A stretch of DNA of 7,138 nt. It comes from Desulfocapsa sp. GTDB taxonomy: Bacteria > Desulfobacterota > Desulfobulbia > Desulfobulbales > Desulfocapsaceae. The translations under genes were made by a program, and so were the position numbers. Below are positions 6,787 to 7,138 of this stretch, in pieces (within the stretch, counting starts at the first letter, position 1; each line of letters begins with the position of its first letter). The stretch covers positions 1 through 7,138 of the forward strand of contig JAOZLM010000116.1 in assembly GCA_029934815.1 (NCBI GenBank), read 5' to 3'. The notes under the pieces were generated by a model. It was given only the letters and a program-made list of their open reading frames with translations, was not told the origin of the DNA and did not search any database.

Positions 6787-6792
6787 CATATT

Positions 6793-7138
6793 ATGAAACT
6801 CATTCTTCTTGGCGCCCCAGGTGCCGGTAAAGGTACTGTAGCTAAATTACTTACCGCCATTGATGGTTCAGTACAGATTTCTACAGGTGATATCCTGCGT
6901 GGAGCAGTAACTGCCGGAACTGAGCTTGGAAAAGAAGCTGAAGGCTTTATGAAACGTGGTGATCTTGTACCGGATTCACTCATCATGGGAATCATGGAAA
7001 ATCGTCTTCAGGAAGATGACTGCAAAAGTGGTTTTCTCCTCGATGGTTTCCCACGTACAATTCCTCAGGCTGAAGAGCTTACCGCACTTCTTGAAAAACT
7101 TGATATTAAACTTGATATGGCCGTTGAAATTGATGTTC
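6793..7138 (+). CDS. adk: Adenylate kinase (5' part, cut by window edge)
   Basis: Adenylate kinase interconverts ATP + AMP and two ADP in the cytosol. The visible 115 codons contain the P-loop GAPGAGKGT (residues 7-15), the AMP-binding STGDILR (30-36), RGDLVPD (55-61), and DGFPRT followed by Q92 (84-92). These are the hallmark NMP-site residues. The family is normally about 180-220 residues, so roughly half is seen and the LID region lies beyond the edge. The long or short LID form therefore cannot be decided. The start is fixed by a good Shine-Dalgarno. A 134-base gap sets it apart from the upstream operon, so it is probably a separate transcription unit or at least has its own promoter. No frameshift or missing active-site residue is seen in the visible part. 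Confidence 0.95.
   Translation, partial: MKLILLGAPGAGKGTVAKLLTAIDGSVQISTGDILRGAVTAGTELGKEAEGFMKRGDLVPDSLIMGIMENRLQEDDCKSGFLLDGFPRTIPQAEELTALLEKLDIKLDMAVEIDV

Larger units (their letters stand above)
6659..6792. promoter_or_regulatory. AT-rich spacer before adk, likely promoter region
   Basis: This 134-base gap separates the mqn/DUF3108 run from adk and is the longest non-coding stretch in the window. It has no strong terminator and no ORF worth calling. A TATATT at 6728-6733 could be a -10 box with a poor -35 (TGGCAA at 6706-6711, 16-base spacing). The spacer length and the strong ribosome site ahead of adk suggest that adk has its own promoter somewhere here. The exact promoter is not resolved. 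Confidence 0.4.

Noticed and set aside
1..7138. CRISPR arrays, tRNA/rRNA genes, insertion sequences, phage or defence genes
   Set aside because: No repeat-spacer pattern, RNA gene signature, transposase or terminal inverted repeats were seen. The window is almost fully explained by metabolic genes.

Overview
The window carries most of a futalosine-type (Mqn) menaquinone biosynthesis operon, all on the + strand. A periplasmic DUF3108 protein gene follows it, and the 5' part of an adenylate kinase gene lies at the right edge. Gene families and order, the rather AT-rich DNA, and the use of MqnX (aminodeoxyfutalosine deaminase) fit an anaerobic, sulfur-cycle member of Desulfobacterota (former Deltaproteobacteria, perhaps Desulfobulbales-like). 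That assignment is inference from protein style; the window holds no rRNA or other firm marker.

Layout: a rho-independent terminator-like hairpin (1-27) ends exactly where mqnE begins (28-1131). mqnC (1148-2230), mqnX (2241-3494) and mqnA (about 3514-4347) follow with gaps of 10-19 bases. A gap of about 45 bases holds overlapping inverted repeats that also resemble DnaA boxes. Then come ubiX (about 4397-4975), ubiA/mqnP (4968-5828) and a DUF3108 gene (5825-6658), joined by 8- and 4-base overlaps. A 134-base AT-rich spacer with a perfect 16-base palindrome and a strong ribosome binding site leads into adk (6793 to the edge, incomplete).

How the genes work together: MqnA dehydrates chorismate to 3-enolpyruvylbenzoate. 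MqnE (radical SAM) joins this to the adenosyl group to give aminodeoxyfutalosine, and MqnX deaminates that to futalosine. A futalosine hydrolase (MqnB), not in the window, would give dehypoxanthine futalosine, which MqnC (radical SAM) cyclises. MqnD, also absent, would then yield 1,4-dihydroxy-6-naphthoate. UbiA/MqnP attaches the polyprenyl tail in the membrane. UbiX makes prenylated FMN for a UbiD-type decarboxylase, which is absent here. mqnB, mqnD and ubiD must lie elsewhere if the pathway is complete.

I found no CRISPR array, mobile element, tRNA, rRNA or clearly new defence or mobile system. The points most worth a second look are the repeats before ubiX, the terminator abutting mqnE, the altered glycine motif in UbiX, and the DUF3108 gene translationally coupled to the quinone genes.
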